Source of the DNA: Verrucomicrobiota bacterium
GTDB lineage: Bacteria > Verrucomicrobiota > Verrucomicrobiia > Verrucomicrobiales > DEV007
Direction of reading: 5' to 3'
Assembly: GCA_018970725.1 (NCBI GenBank)
Contig: JAGWVU010000001.1
Span: 1 to 64,000 of the forward strand
Length of the DNA stretch: 64,000 bases
The position numbers and the translations under genes are program-made. How positions within the stretch are numbered: position 1 is the stretch's first letter; the number at the start of each line of letters is the position of its first letter. This document shows positions 7,339 to 15,823 of the stretch, piece by piece. Under the pieces are notes generated by a model that was given only the letters and a program-made list of their open reading frames with translations, ran no database searches and had not been told where the DNA came from.

Positions 7339-8484
7339 ATGTCCTTGGCAGATCGGACTATGAAACTGACGACGACGGCCTTTGGAACCTGGAGCGGAGG
7401 GCGCTACATGCACTTCGGCGAGCAGCTCAGCGAGGAAGCGTTGGGCCAATTGATGCGTGAAGCCTACGACAAGGGGATCCGCACGTTTGTGACCGCGGAC
7501 GTTTACGGCAACGGCAAGGCGGACGAGTTGCTGGGCCAGGCCTTGGCCGGGGTGGATCGGGACAGCTATTGCCTCGTCGGGACCGTGGGACACGACATTT
7601 ACGAAGGGGTGCGCCAAGGTTCCAAGGGCTACCCCCGGTTCACGGATCCCTCTCTTCGCGGGCCCGAGCAATATGCCTCCTACCTTCGAATGGCGACCGA
7701 GAAATCCCTTGAGCGCTGCCGGGTCTCCCGGTTCGATTACGTGTTTCTGCACAACCCCGACGCCATCGGGTATTCGAGTCCTGCTGTTTGGGACGGGATG
7801 GAGAGCCTCTGCGAGGCGGGTCTGACCGAAATGATTGGCGTGGCTCCGGGGCCGGCCAATGGCTTTGTCATGGATCTGATCCACAACTTCGAGACCTTTG
7901 GGGACCGCATTGATGCCGCGATGCTGATCTTGAATCCATTGGAGCCATGGCCGCAGCGCCATGTCCTCCCCGTGGCGCAGCGTTTCGGGATCGATATCAT
8001 CACGCGGGTGGTGGACTATGGCGGCGTGTTCCACGGCGTCGTCCAGCCCGGGCACAAGTTCCGCGATGGCGACCATCGCGGGTATCGCCCGCAAGGTTGG
8101 GTGGAGCACGCCCATGAAAAGCTGGCCCGTTTCCGGCAGATTGCAGACGGGCACGGATTGACCCTGTTGCAGTTCGCCTGCCAATGGAATCTGGCGCAAC
8201 CTGCGGTGAAATCAGTGGTGCCGACCTTGATTCAGGAGCATGGGGCGGGGTCGAAGAGCATCCACGAGGAGTTGGATGAGCTGGCCGCGGTGACGTCGGG
8301 CATCCTGCTGACCCCGGACGAAATCGCCGAGGTGGAGCGCTTGGGCAACAACGAGGGTTGCATGCACCTCAAGGGGGCGACCGAGCGTTTTCCAACCGGG
8401 GAACCGTCGTTGCCGGATCAGTGGGCGGTGCGGCCGGAGCTGAGCGAAATCGCGGGGCGCTATGGATTGAACCCGGCGTGGTGA
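7339..8484 (+). CDS. Aldo/keto-reductase-fold protein lacking canonical catalytic residues
   Basis: A 381-residue member of the aldo/keto reductase superfamily by fold: FGTWSGG start, TADVYGNGKADELLGQAL on strand 2/helix 2, VFLHNPDAIGY with the His, and the LLQFACQWNLAQPAVKSVVPT region near the C terminus. In the usual Asp-Tyr-Lys-His tetrad, the Tyr (Y56) and His (H138) are kept. The Asp position of the FDTA motif is Val (V51) and the Lys of the ATK(V/F)G motif is Thr (T82, in LVGTVG). The protein is also about 50 residues longer than typical AKRs. It may be a non-redox relative, or use NAD(P) differently. An alternative start at 7360 gives MKLTTTAFG. Confidence 0.75.
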   Translation: MSLADRTMKLTTTAFGTWSGGRYMHFGEQLSEEALGQLMREAYDKGIRTFVTADVYGNGKADELLGQALAGVDRDSYCLVGTVGHDIYEGVRQGSKGYPRFTDPSLRGPEQYASYLRMATEKSLERCRVSRFDYVFLHNPDAIGYSSPAVWDGMESLCEAGLTEMIGVAPGPANGFVMDLIHNFETFGDRIDAAMLILNPLEPWPQRHVLPVAQRFGIDIITRVVDYGGVFHGVVQPGHKFRDGDHRGYRPQGWVEHAHEKLARFRQIADGHGLTLLQFACQWNLAQPAVKSVVPTLIQEHGAGSKSIHEELDELAAVTSGILLTPDEIAEVERLGNNEGCMHLKGATERFPTGEPSLPDQWAVRPELSEIAGRYGLNPAW

Positions 8485-8497
8485 CCGGGCGGAGGGA

Positions 8498-8770
8498 TCA
8501 AAGATCCTTCATCTCCTGTTCCAGTCGCTCACTGAGCCACTGTTTCATCATGCTCTGGTAGTTGAGAAACCGGGAACGGGCGATTCGCTTGATGCGGGCC
8601 AGCATGCGGGGATCGAATCGGAGGGTGATGGTGGTGGATTCCCGAACTGATTCCTTGAGGACGGCGCTGTTCATAAGGCGGACATCCAAGGTGTGGAGGG
8701 TCCACCAGGCCGCTTCGGTCTCCGCGTCATCAAATTCGGGGATCTCGTCCCATCGGTGAATCGTGTCCAT
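8498..8770 (-). CDS. CopG/BrnA-like ribbon-helix-helix antitoxin
   Basis: A 90-residue protein with a C-terminal ribbon-helix-helix (TITLRFDPRMLARIKRIARSRFLNYQSMMKQW). The beta strand TITLRFD would enter the DNA major groove as a dimer. The acidic, aromatic N-terminal 35 residues would wrap the toxin. It starts 15 bp after the BrnT-like toxin stop on the same strand, the normal brnT-brnA order, and should neutralise the toxin and repress the operon. Placement as CopG-family antitoxin is firm; a true BrnA orthologue is not certain. Confidence 0.78.
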   Translation of the reverse strand: MDTIHRWDEIPEFDDAETEAAWWTLHTLDVRLMNSAVLKESVRESTTITLRFDPRMLARIKRIARSRFLNYQSMMKQWLSERLEQEMKDL

Positions 8771-8785
8771 GTTCCGCCGGTTGTG

Positions 8786-9064
8786 CTACTGCAGCTCCGC
8801 ATTCTTGCGATCGTAGAAATGCAATTCGTCGCCGGTCATCAGCCGCGAGGCGACGACCCGGTATTGTTTGCCATCGGTCCAGAAGACGCTGAAAACGGCC
8901 TTGTTGTTGAGAGCCTTGCCGAGGCAAAAAAACCGGCTCTCGCGGCTGTCATCGGAAAATTCCGGGAGCAGCCGGATGGAGAAAGGATCTTCGAACGATT
9001 CCTCGATCTCCCTCTTCGTCAACTCGCCGTTCGCGAACGGGTTCTCCGGCCAATCGAATTCCAT
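8786..9064 (-). CDS. brnT: BrnT-like ribonuclease toxin
   Basis: A 92-residue protein resembling BrnT toxins. It has an N-terminal MEFDWPENPFANGELTKREI helix region, a FEDPFSIRL loop, RFFCLGKALNNKAVFSVF strands, YRVVASRLMTGDELHFYD and a C-terminal basic helix. BrnT is a RelE-fold endoribonuclease that arrests translation. The family's WDxxKxxxNxxKHG opening is diverged here (the Lys and KHG are not conserved), so activity may differ. It is the first gene of the minus-strand pair; the antitoxin follows 15 bp downstream. Confidence 0.65.
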   Translation of the reverse strand: MEFDWPENPFANGELTKREIEESFEDPFSIRLLPEFSDDSRESRFFCLGKALNNKAVFSVFWTDGKQYRVVASRLMTGDELHFYDRKNAELQ

Positions 9065-9105
9065 CGGTGCTCTGGCCTTCGACTATCCGTGGTTCAAAGC
9101 CGAAT

Positions 9106-9915
9106 TCAAGCGGGGGTCGAGGAAGAAGGTGGATTGGCGAAGCGGGACATTTGGTTGGCGCGGATTCCGCCATCGACGAACAGGGTCTCCCCCGTGATGT
9201 AAGCGGCGTCTTTGCCGAGCAGGAAAAGGATGGCGCCAACGCAATCCTCGGGGGTTCCGGCGCGATCAAACGGGATATTCAGGCGGACGTGCCGATGGAT
9301 CGCAGGGTCCTCGAAGACCGTCTCGGTCAATCGGGTGCGGATCAGTCCCGGGGCCACGGCGTTGAAGCGGAGCCTCGGGGCAAATTGGATCGCAAAGGCG
9401 CGAACCACGCCGCCGAGGGCGGCGCAGGCAGGGTCGTAGGCGAGATGATCCGGCTCCGATTGTTCGGCGTTGATCGAGGTGATGGCGACGAATCCGGATC
9501 CGGGGGTGGCGAGCTTTGCAAACTCACCGGCGAGAAGATAGCCGGCCCGGGCCTTCACATTCAGAGTCAGTTCCCAGAGCTCCAGAGGGGTCCGTCCTGC
9601 CGGATTCGCCTCGGGATAAATTCCCGCGCAATGCACCAGTCCGTCGATGCCGCCCATCAATCGGACGGCTTCATCGATGGACCGCACCGGGGCGTCTGGA
9701 AGGGTGAAATCCGCTCGGATGGGAAAAACACGCGGTGTGGAGCGCAGATCGTCGGGCAGCGTCTCGGTTGCGTCATCGGAAACCACGGCAATGGGGTCCG
9801 CGGCGCCGCCCGATTGGAGCAAGCGACGAACCACGGCGAGACCGATGCCGCGGCTGCCGCCGGTGACGAGGATGCGGCCGAAACCGCCGGTTGACGTAAG
9901 GGGAACAGGATTCAT
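9106..9915 (-). CDS. Short-chain dehydrogenase/reductase lacking the catalytic lysine
   Basis: A 269-residue Rossmann-fold SDR. The N-terminal VTGGSRGIG nucleotide loop, the acidic AD residue after strand 3, HCAG in place of NNAG, Ser147 in ITSINA, and the C-terminal AAYITGETLFVDGG are all present. At the active site Tyr160 is followed by DPAC, so the Lys of YxxxK is Cys164. That normally abolishes hydride transfer, and the protein may have another mechanism or a binding role. Start at 9915 is set by the Met before PVPLTSTGGFGRILVTGG; its ATG overlaps the stop of the CPBP protease gene (ATGA). The two genes are therefore translationally coupled. Confidence 0.78.
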   Translation of the reverse strand: MNPVPLTSTGGFGRILVTGGSRGIGLAVVRRLLQSGGAADPIAVVSDDATETLPDDLRSTPRVFPIRADFTLPDAPVRSIDEAVRLMGGIDGLVHCAGIYPEANPAGRTPLELWELTLNVKARAGYLLAGEFAKLATPGSGFVAITSINAEQSEPDHLAYDPACAALGGVVRAFAIQFAPRLRFNAVAPGLIRTRLTETVFEDPAIHRHVRLNIPFDRAGTPEDCVGAILFLLGKDAAYITGETLFVDGGIRANQMSRFANPPSSSTPA

Positions 9916-10457
9916 TTGAAAAACACCGGGCCGCCGAGGCAAGCCTTCCAAATCACAACGATAAACCAGTGGAGGATGACCGGGGGCCAGATGGAGCCGG
10001 TCCGTTGGTAGGACCATCCGCAGGTCAATCCAAGCCCGGCGACAATGAGCAGAAACCTCCAATCCCAAAAGACCGGGCGGGCGCTCGGGAAGGTGAGCCA
10101 GGCGTTCCCGACGTGCCAGAGAATGAAGATCACGGAGCTCAAGACCAGGGCGAAAACTCGACTGGAGGAGAAGCCTGGCTCCGCGGGATGGGGGAGCAGG
10201 AGGCCTCGAAAGACCATCTCCTCCGCGATGCCGGGGAATACGAAAAGAATCAGGATGAGCCCCAGAAAATTCAGCGGGGGCATGGAGGTGGGTTGCGGCT
10301 GGAAGAAGCCGGTGACGAAACCGACGGCCAATGCGTAGAGGGCGAAAAAGCCGAAAGCGATTCCGCTGGCGCGCCAACCGGCCGGATCGGGCCAGCCCTT
10401 GAGGGCGCGTGTGACGCGGGCGCGCAGCAAAGTCGGAAGATCGGGGGAATCGGGCAT
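9912..10457 (-). CDS. CPBP-family intramembrane glutamic endopeptidase
   Basis: A 181-residue membrane protein of the CPBP (CAAX protease and bacteriocin-processing) family. Motif 1 (GIAEEMVFRG) holds the catalytic Glu pair and Arg, motif 2 is FILWHVGNAW, and the third His is in ILHW near the C terminus. Helices occur at about 40-60, 70-100 and 120-170. A strong Shine-Dalgarno GGAGG lies 8 bp before the ATG at 10457, which fixes the start; a longer frame would run into the promoter of the divergent exoprotein. Substrates are unknown. The downstream SDR overlaps by 4 bp, an unusual partner for such a protease. Confidence 0.85.
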   Translation of the reverse strand: MPDSPDLPTLLRARVTRALKGWPDPAGWRASGIAFGFFALYALAVGFVTGFFQPQPTSMPPLNFLGLILILFVFPGIAEEMVFRGLLLPHPAEPGFSSSRVFALVLSSVIFILWHVGNAWLTFPSARPVFWDWRFLLIVAGLGLTCGWSYQRTGSIWPPVILHWFIVVIWKACLGGPVFFK

Positions 10458-10561
10458 CGGGAAACCTCCGGTAATCAGAAGGGAAACCGGGAGAAAGGCA
10501 ATGGGCAAAGCGTGAATCCGAACGCCGGAGCGGCCGGCGATTCTTTCAAAATTGCGATTTA

Positions 10562-10589
10562 TTGCAAAAATAAGAACCGCATCTATAAA
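10562..10589 (+). promoter_or_regulatory. Sigma-70-like promoter for Kelch/Ig exoprotein
   Basis: TTGCAA (10562-10567) and TATAAA (10584-10589) are separated by 16 bp in an AT-rich patch that contrasts with the GC-rich surroundings. Transcription would begin near 10596, leaving a leader of about 26 bases before the ATG at 10622. The hexamers match 5/6 and 5/6 of consensus. Confidence 0.5.
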
Positions 10590-10621
10590 AACAGTGGCGA
10601 AGATGAAAACCACAGCTAAGA

Positions 10622-13600
10622 ATGCCGAGTCTAAAAGCTGTGACCCCTGTTTTTTCAACTTCCACTGCGACGCTGTGGCGGGCCTGTGCCGCGCTCCTCG
10701 TCCTGGCGTGGGCGGTTGGCCGGGTTTACGCCCAAGATGCGGATGGGGATTTGCTGTTGGATGGAGTGGATCCGAAGCCGCTGGATGCCTTTAATGGCGG
10801 GTGGCAATATTTGCCGGGAGCGGGCGGAACCGGACCGCTTTCTCGTCATGAGGGGGACGGTTGCCAAGCTTTGAACCGCTTCATGGTCTTTGGGGGAAGG
10901 GAAACGGCGTTGGTAGAGACGTATGATCCCGAGGCCAACTTGTGGAAGAAATCGGGCACGGCACCATTAGCCTTTCACCACGTTCAAGGTGTGGTCGTGG
11001 GCGGACTGGTCTATGTGATCGGTGCGTTTTCCGGATCGTATCCAGATGAGGTGCCTGTCCCGGACGTCTACATTCACGATCCGTCGAGGGGAACGTGGAC
11101 CAAAGGGCCGGCAATCCCGGTCGATCGCCGACGGGGGGCCACCGCGGGTGCGGCGTATGGAGGAAAGATTTATCTTGCCGGAGGAAACACGAAGGGGCAT
11201 CGGGCCGGTTGGGTGGCTTGGTTCGACGAGTTTGATCCGGTCAGCGGCAGTTGGCGACGCCTCCCGGATGCTCCGCGGCCCCGTGACCATCATCGGGCAG
11301 TGGTGGCGGGTGATCGGTTGTTTCTCGTGAGCGGGCGGCGTACCAGTTTTGGCGACACTGGCGGCGTGCGGGGAAACACCGTTCCCGAGGTGGATGTCTA
11401 TGATTTCACGAGCGGCGTGTGGAGCCAGTTGCCCGATCCGATTCCGACGCCCCGCGCGGGCTGTGCGCTGATGGTGCATGGGCGGGATGTGGTGGTGGCC
11501 GGAGGGGAAGCGGAAGGCGGCGCGGTGGCGAAGGTGGAAGCGCTCGATCTGGAAACCGGGGACTGGCGGTCCTTTCCGGATCTGAAGCAGGCGCGCAACG
11601 GCCCGGTTGGGTTCAGTATCGGCAACCGGATTTTCGTGTCCGGAGGGCAGAATCCGGAGAACGCGAGCCAGGAGGTTCTGTTGGTTCCTCCGCGCCCGGT
11701 AGCCCCGACGCCATTTGTGATCAGCGGCAGCCCGCCGAACGTGATCCTGAGCCGGGTGAAGTCGGTGAACTGCGGGGGGCGCGGTGCGGGGAGCTTCGTG
11801 GGGGACGCGGGCTTTTCAGGCGGGGTGAGCGAGGAGACGACGATGGCGGTCGCCGGATCGGAGACCGCACCCGAGGCGGTGTTCAAGACGCGGCGCACTG
11901 GAGAGTGTGTTTACGAGGTGGAAGGTCTGGTGCCGTTGGCGCTCCACCGTCTGGACCTCAATTTTGCGGAGCTCGATTCTCCTCAAGGAACATTCGCGGT
12001 TTGGGTAAACGGAGAACCCGTCCTGCAAGATTTCGACGTGGTCCGGGAGGCGGCGGGGGTTCGCCGGGGCGTGACCAGATCTTTCACGTTGCGAACCGGA
12101 GCGGACGGCAGGATGCGGCTGGAACTCCGGGCGGGTGCCGGGGAACCGTTTCTCAATGGATGGACCCTCTTCCGCGCCACATACCCAGCGGGTGCGGCAG
12201 CTTCCTCCAGTTTGGCGCGACCCAACGATGTGCTTGCGAAGGTGGGAGATCCGGCATCCTTCGGTGCTCTGGTGAACGGAAGGGCCCCGGCCCGGTATCA
12301 ATGGAAGCGGAATGGGGAAACCCTCAAAGGTGCGACCGCGCCGGTGTTGAAGCTGGGCGCGGTGGGAATGACGCACGCCGGTGAATACGATGTGACCGCC
12401 GATGGGAAAATCTCGAGCGCACGGGCGAAGTTGGTTGTGGTGGGCCGCCCGGTCTATTCATCGGTGGTGGTGCGCGGTCAAACCACCACCTTGCGGATTC
12501 CGTTTGCGGGTGCGGGAGCCTCTTTCCAGTGGTTCAAGGACGGTGCCGCGCTCACGGATAGCCAGCTTCGACGTGGCAGTCGATCCGCATTGCTGGAAAT
12601 CCGAGGGTTCGCGGCCGCCGATTGCGGCACCTATTCGTGCGAGGTTCGTGCTTTTGGCGACACGGAGGTTTTCGATGGGTGCAAGTTGCGATTGATGGAG
12701 ATCCCGGTAGTCACCACGCCGCCGCCGCGCGCTGGAATCATCGGGGCCATCCGGTGGCAAATCGCGGCGAGCGAGGGATGGACGAAGTTTTTGGTGAAGG
12801 GCCTGCCGGAGGGATTGCGCTATGATGCGAAGCAGCGTGTCGTCTACGGAACCCCGGTCCGGGCGGGGAACTATGCGATCTTGATCACGCCCAGCAATCC
12901 AGCGGGCATTGGTCCGGTGCAAAGGTATCTCCTTTGCGCGGAGCTGCCGGACCCGGCTTTCCGGGGGAACTGGGTGGGATTGTCGGATCGTTCTGCGGCC
13001 ATCAATGGTCTGCTTGGGGGGGGGCTGCGGCTCACGGTAGGTTCCACCGGGCTTGTGACCGGCGTGTTTCGCAACGGCGGCCCCTCTTATCGGTTCTCCG
13101 GCCGGCTGGCGGGAGTGCCGGGCGGCGATGCCTCGTTCCGCACGGTGATCGACCGTGGACCTTCGCTGCCTCTGCTTCTCCACCTGACGTTTCCCAAGGG
13201 TGGCGACACCATCACCGGGAAGGTGACCATGGGCGGGAACGAGGCACGAATCACGGCGAGACGAGGTGCCGTGCCCGCCCCCGGCGTCACGGGTTCCGTC
13301 GAATCATTGCAATGCGTGTTCCGATTGGCCGACGACACCTTGGCGGGAAATCCGGCGGTGCCCCAGGGAACGGGATGGATGCGAATCAGTCGATCCGTCG
13401 GAACATCGTCGATCACACTCTCAGGAACCGGGCGACTTGCCGACGGGACCGATATCACGTTTTCGGTCGAAGAGGGCGTAGGCGGGGATTTTCCGATTTT
13501 CATGGTCTACCCGGCATTCAATGGGAGTCTCTCCGGCTGGGGGCGGGTGTCGCAAGGATTTGCTCCGTGGCGGGAGTTCGCAGGAAGCTTCCAATGGCGG

Positions 13601-14056
13601 AAGCTTCGTCCTGCCGGCAGTCTGGATTCGAGCTACCGGGCGGGTTTCAATGTTTGGCTCAACGGAGAAGGGGAATCCCGGGCGCCCCGGTCGCCGGACC
13701 TGAGCTGGCCAGACGTGATCGATCTCTCGGGGAACGCGGAAGTCGTCTTTGCGGATGGAGGATTGACGTGGAGTCAGGAGGCGGAGTTGAACCAAACATT
13801 CAGCCTCGCACCGAACGGGGAGGGGCGGTTTCCGGGCGGTCCACTCAGCCCGGCATGGCTCTCGATGCGCGTCGACGCGGCCCGGGGCACGTTCTCGGGG
13901 AATGTCCGACTCAAGGAAGGGTTGGTGATCCGGAATTTCGGCTATGAGGGGATCCTGATCAACGGAATCGGTGAGGGCTTCTTCAACCTGCGCCAGGCGC
14001 CGCTGACAGGTCCGGCACCGGTATGGTCCGGGGGAGTGCGGATTCTGCCTTACTGA
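10622..14056 (+). CDS. Secreted Kelch-malectin-Ig multidomain protein
   Basis: A 1144-residue exported protein. A signal peptide ending about VYAQ is followed by a calcium-type DADGDLLLDGVDP loop. Residues about 60-360 are a Kelch beta-propeller, with repeats of the type AGG/SGR...V..YD..T..W. Next is a malectin-like sugar-binding domain (about 375-515, NCGG...GWTLFRA). Two Ig-like domains come next (about 530-605 and 610-690, including GTYSCEV), then a He_PIG-type putative Ig domain and a long repetitive beta-rich C-terminal region. No PEP-CTERM or membrane anchor is seen. It most likely binds extracellular glycans or cells. It is monocistronic and divergent from the CPBP-SDR pair. Confidence 0.72.
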   Translation: MPSLKAVTPVFSTSTATLWRACAALLVLAWAVGRVYAQDADGDLLLDGVDPKPLDAFNGGWQYLPGAGGTGPLSRHEGDGCQALNRFMVFGGRETALVETYDPEANLWKKSGTAPLAFHHVQGVVVGGLVYVIGAFSGSYPDEVPVPDVYIHDPSRGTWTKGPAIPVDRRRGATAGAAYGGKIYLAGGNTKGHRAGWVAWFDEFDPVSGSWRRLPDAPRPRDHHRAVVAGDRLFLVSGRRTSFGDTGGVRGNTVPEVDVYDFTSGVWSQLPDPIPTPRAGCALMVHGRDVVVAGGEAEGGAVAKVEALDLETGDWRSFPDLKQARNGPVGFSIGNRIFVSGGQNPENASQEVLLVPPRPVAPTPFVISGSPPNVILSRVKSVNCGGRGAGSFVGDAGFSGGVSEETTMAVAGSETAPEAVFKTRRTGECVYEVEGLVPLALHRLDLNFAELDSPQGTFAVWVNGEPVLQDFDVVREAAGVRRGVTRSFTLRTGADGRMRLELRAGAGEPFLNGWTLFRATYPAGAAASSSLARPNDVLAKVGDPASFGALVNGRAPARYQWKRNGETLKGATAPVLKLGAVGMTHAGEYDVTADGKISSARAKLVVVGRPVYSSVVVRGQTTTLRIPFAGAGASFQWFKDGAALTDSQLRRGSRSALLEIRGFAAADCGTYSCEVRAFGDTEVFDGCKLRLMEIPVVTTPPPRAGIIGAIRWQIAASEGWTKFLVKGLPEGLRYDAKQRVVYGTPVRAGNYAILITPSNPAGIGPVQRYLLCAELPDPAFRGNWVGLSDRSAAINGLLGGGLRLTVGSTGLVTGVFRNGGPSYRFSGRLAGVPGGDASFRTVIDRGPSLPLLLHLTFPKGGDTITGKVTMGGNEARITARRGAVPAPGVTGSVESLQCVFRLADDTLAGNPAVPQGTGWMRISRSVGTSSITLSGTGRLADGTDITFSVEEGVGGDFPIFMVYPAFNGSLSGWGRVSQGFAPWREFAGSFQWRKLRPAGSLDSSYRAGFNVWLNGEGESRAPRSPDLSWPDVIDLSGNAEVVFADGGLTWSQEAELNQTFSLAPNGEGRFPGGPLSPAWLSMRVDAARGTFSGNVRLKEGLVIRNFGYEGILINGIGEGFFNLRQAPLTGPAPVWSGGVRILPY

Positions 14057-14705
14057 ACGTTCGAATGGATGCGGTCGGACCGAAGTTCCGGGACAGGATC
14101 AGCCCAGGGCAACGCCCTGGGATTTTGGGGGCACAGATGAGTCACGGATGAAACGGATGGCACGGAGAGGGGCCCAAAGGAGAGAATTTCCCGTCCCATT
14201 CGTGTCATCCCGCCAAAGCGACCTTGCAGGGGACGGTGAAAAAACACTACGGTATGAGCGATCTTGGATGATTCCCAAAAAAGCCGCTGAACACTCCGCG
14301 CTCCGGTCTGCGGCGCGCGCTGCCGCGGCGGAGAGAACGTCGTTTGAGGTTCCCAATGGAAGAGAAGACAGGCGGCTACTGCGGATTCAAGCCGGGATTT
14401 CCCGATTCATCTTGTCTTGGCCAGTCAGGGCAATCGATGCACCAATTCAGACCCCAAGGTCCAACTGACGGGTATGCCAGGTTAGAACGATCATCCCGGT
14501 TCACCGCTGGTTTCCAATGGTGGCCGGATTCCAGTCCGGAAGCTCTCACTTTGCACGGCCCGGAACGGCGTGGTGACAAGCGGGGTGAGGGTTGTTTTGC
14601 AGGGGGGACGCCCGCTTCACCTCACAGCCGGAACGGCGGTGTCCTGACTTGGCGGTCAAGGGGGATTATGATTGATTTGTGATCCGGCCGGACCACAGGC
14701 CCTCC
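14057..14705. other. Long non-coding gap
   Basis: No gene in this stretch of about 650 bp looks real: reading frames there show no family motifs, good ribosome sites or consistent codon use. A hairpin at 14103-14121 is listed separately. Two short purine-rich stretches (cacagatgagtcacggatga) resemble simple-sequence-type intergenic repeats, but no clear second copy occurs in this window. It may contain a degraded gene or mobile remnant. Confidence 0.5.
14103..14125 (+). terminator. Possible terminator hairpin after Kelch exoprotein
   Basis: A perfect 8-bp stem, CCCAGGGC / GCCCTGGG with loop AAC, is followed by ATTTT, 47 bp after the exoprotein stop. The T-run is short, so termination strength is uncertain. 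Confidence 0.4.
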
Positions 14706-15710
14706 TCACGGGGCCTGAGCCGGTGGCAGGGCGCTGGTCAGGGAGGATGCCTTTGCGGTGGGAGTCGCATCGGCGCTGAGATCGCCCAACGCGTATTGGA
14801 TGCCATCGAGGAAATGCTTGAGCATGGGGGCCGAGGAATAAGTGGATTCGTTGTGGCCGAAGTTCGAGTAGAAGACGCGGCCGCCGCCGTATTCGCGGAT
14901 CCAAGAAACCGGAACCTCGCGTTGGGCGGCTTCAGCCGGATTGGCCGCCTCAGCGGGTTTGTCCTTTCTGGGTTGAAGCAAAGGGGCTTGATTTTGTGGT
15001 TTGGAGAGGTCAAGGCTGACGAGGATCCGCAAATGATCGGGGCCTTGGTAGGTTGCGGGGTTGTATTGATAGATCTCGTCCCTGTGCCAGAACCCCTTGC
15101 CGGCGAAGGCCTGGCTGACCGGGTGTCCGGTGTCATCGATCCGGAAGGCCCAGGTGCCGCCGGCATTCCACGGATGACCGTTGAAGATGCCGCCGATCAT
15201 GGCGAGGGCCTCGGGCCAGTTGTCGAAGTTGTCGCTCGCGGCGTGGATGCCGGCGATTCCCTTGCCTGCGGCGACGAAGTCCATGATGGCCTTGCGATGC
15301 TCCGGGTTCGGGAACTTGAGCCGGGTGGTGCTGTTGAAGAGGATCAGATCATACCGGGCCAGGTTCGACGGGGTGAAAACGCCATAGTCGTCGGCGAGGG
15401 TGGCGGTGTAGGCCCCGGTCTTTTGGCCCATGGTTTCCAATGCGAAGTTGGCGGTGGGGATGGAAGTGTGAATGAAGCCTTCACAGAGCCAGAACACGAG
15501 AACTCGCCTCGGAGCCTTTGGGGCAATGGCGGGGCGCTCTGGAATGGCGTCGATCACGGCCTGCTTTTCGGGCTCTGAAAGAGGCTTGAGGCGAGCCGCC
15601 TTCTTTTCCTCCCAGGTCTGCGGCGGGGCCTTGTCTTGCGTCCGTCCCACGGGCGCAAAGAGGGACAGGAGAGTGGCCGTGAGCAAAATCCGGGCGGTCG
15701 AAGAGGTCAT
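14706..15710 (-). CDS. Secreted ThuA-like domain protein
   Basis: A 334-residue exported protein with a signal peptide (MTSSTARILLTATLLSLFAPVGRTQ). The body is a ThuA/trehalose-utilisation-like flavodoxin-type fold. RVLVFWLCEGFIHTS begins the first strand, GKGIAGIHAASDNF sits at the nucleophile-elbow-like turn, GGIFNGHPW follows, and GGRVFYSNFGHNESTY near the C terminus is the family signature. ThuA proteins bind or modify sugars, but the activity of secreted PVC-group members is not established. It is divergent from the MFS-sulfatase cassette with an intergenic space of about 110 bp, which suggests shared control in glycan use. Confidence 0.8.
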   Translation of the reverse strand: MTSSTARILLTATLLSLFAPVGRTQDKAPPQTWEEKKAARLKPLSEPEKQAVIDAIPERPAIAPKAPRRVLVFWLCEGFIHTSIPTANFALETMGQKTGAYTATLADDYGVFTPSNLARYDLILFNSTTRLKFPNPEHRKAIMDFVAAGKGIAGIHAASDNFDNWPEALAMIGGIFNGHPWNAGGTWAFRIDDTGHPVSQAFAGKGFWHRDEIYQYNPATYQGPDHLRILVSLDLSKPQNQAPLLQPRKDKPAEAANPAEAAQREVPVSWIREYGGGRVFYSNFGHNESTYSSAPMLKHFLDGIQYALGDLSADATPTAKASSLTSALPPAQAP

Positions 15711-15823
15711 GCCCGCTCTTTCCCTTGATGGGCAAGGATTGGAAAGGCATCCGACAGATTGTGCGCTTGCCCTCCGGCAGACTCGCTGATAGGAGAGGGC
15801 AAGTCTTCGAGTTTCGCCATCCC

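Noticed and set aside
9916-10377. Upstream extension of the lysine-less SDR
   Set aside because: The extra residues read the CPBP protease gene in another frame; SDR homology begins at the ATG at 9915, which overlaps the CPBP stop.
10458-10658. Longer N terminus for the CPBP protease
   Set aside because: It would run through the divergent exoprotein promoter and start; the ATG at 10457 has GGAGG at ideal distance.
14148-14682. Small frames in the 14.1-14.7 kb gap
   Set aside because: No motif, ribosome site or family resemblance; Arg/Ser-rich composition looks like random GC-rich translation.
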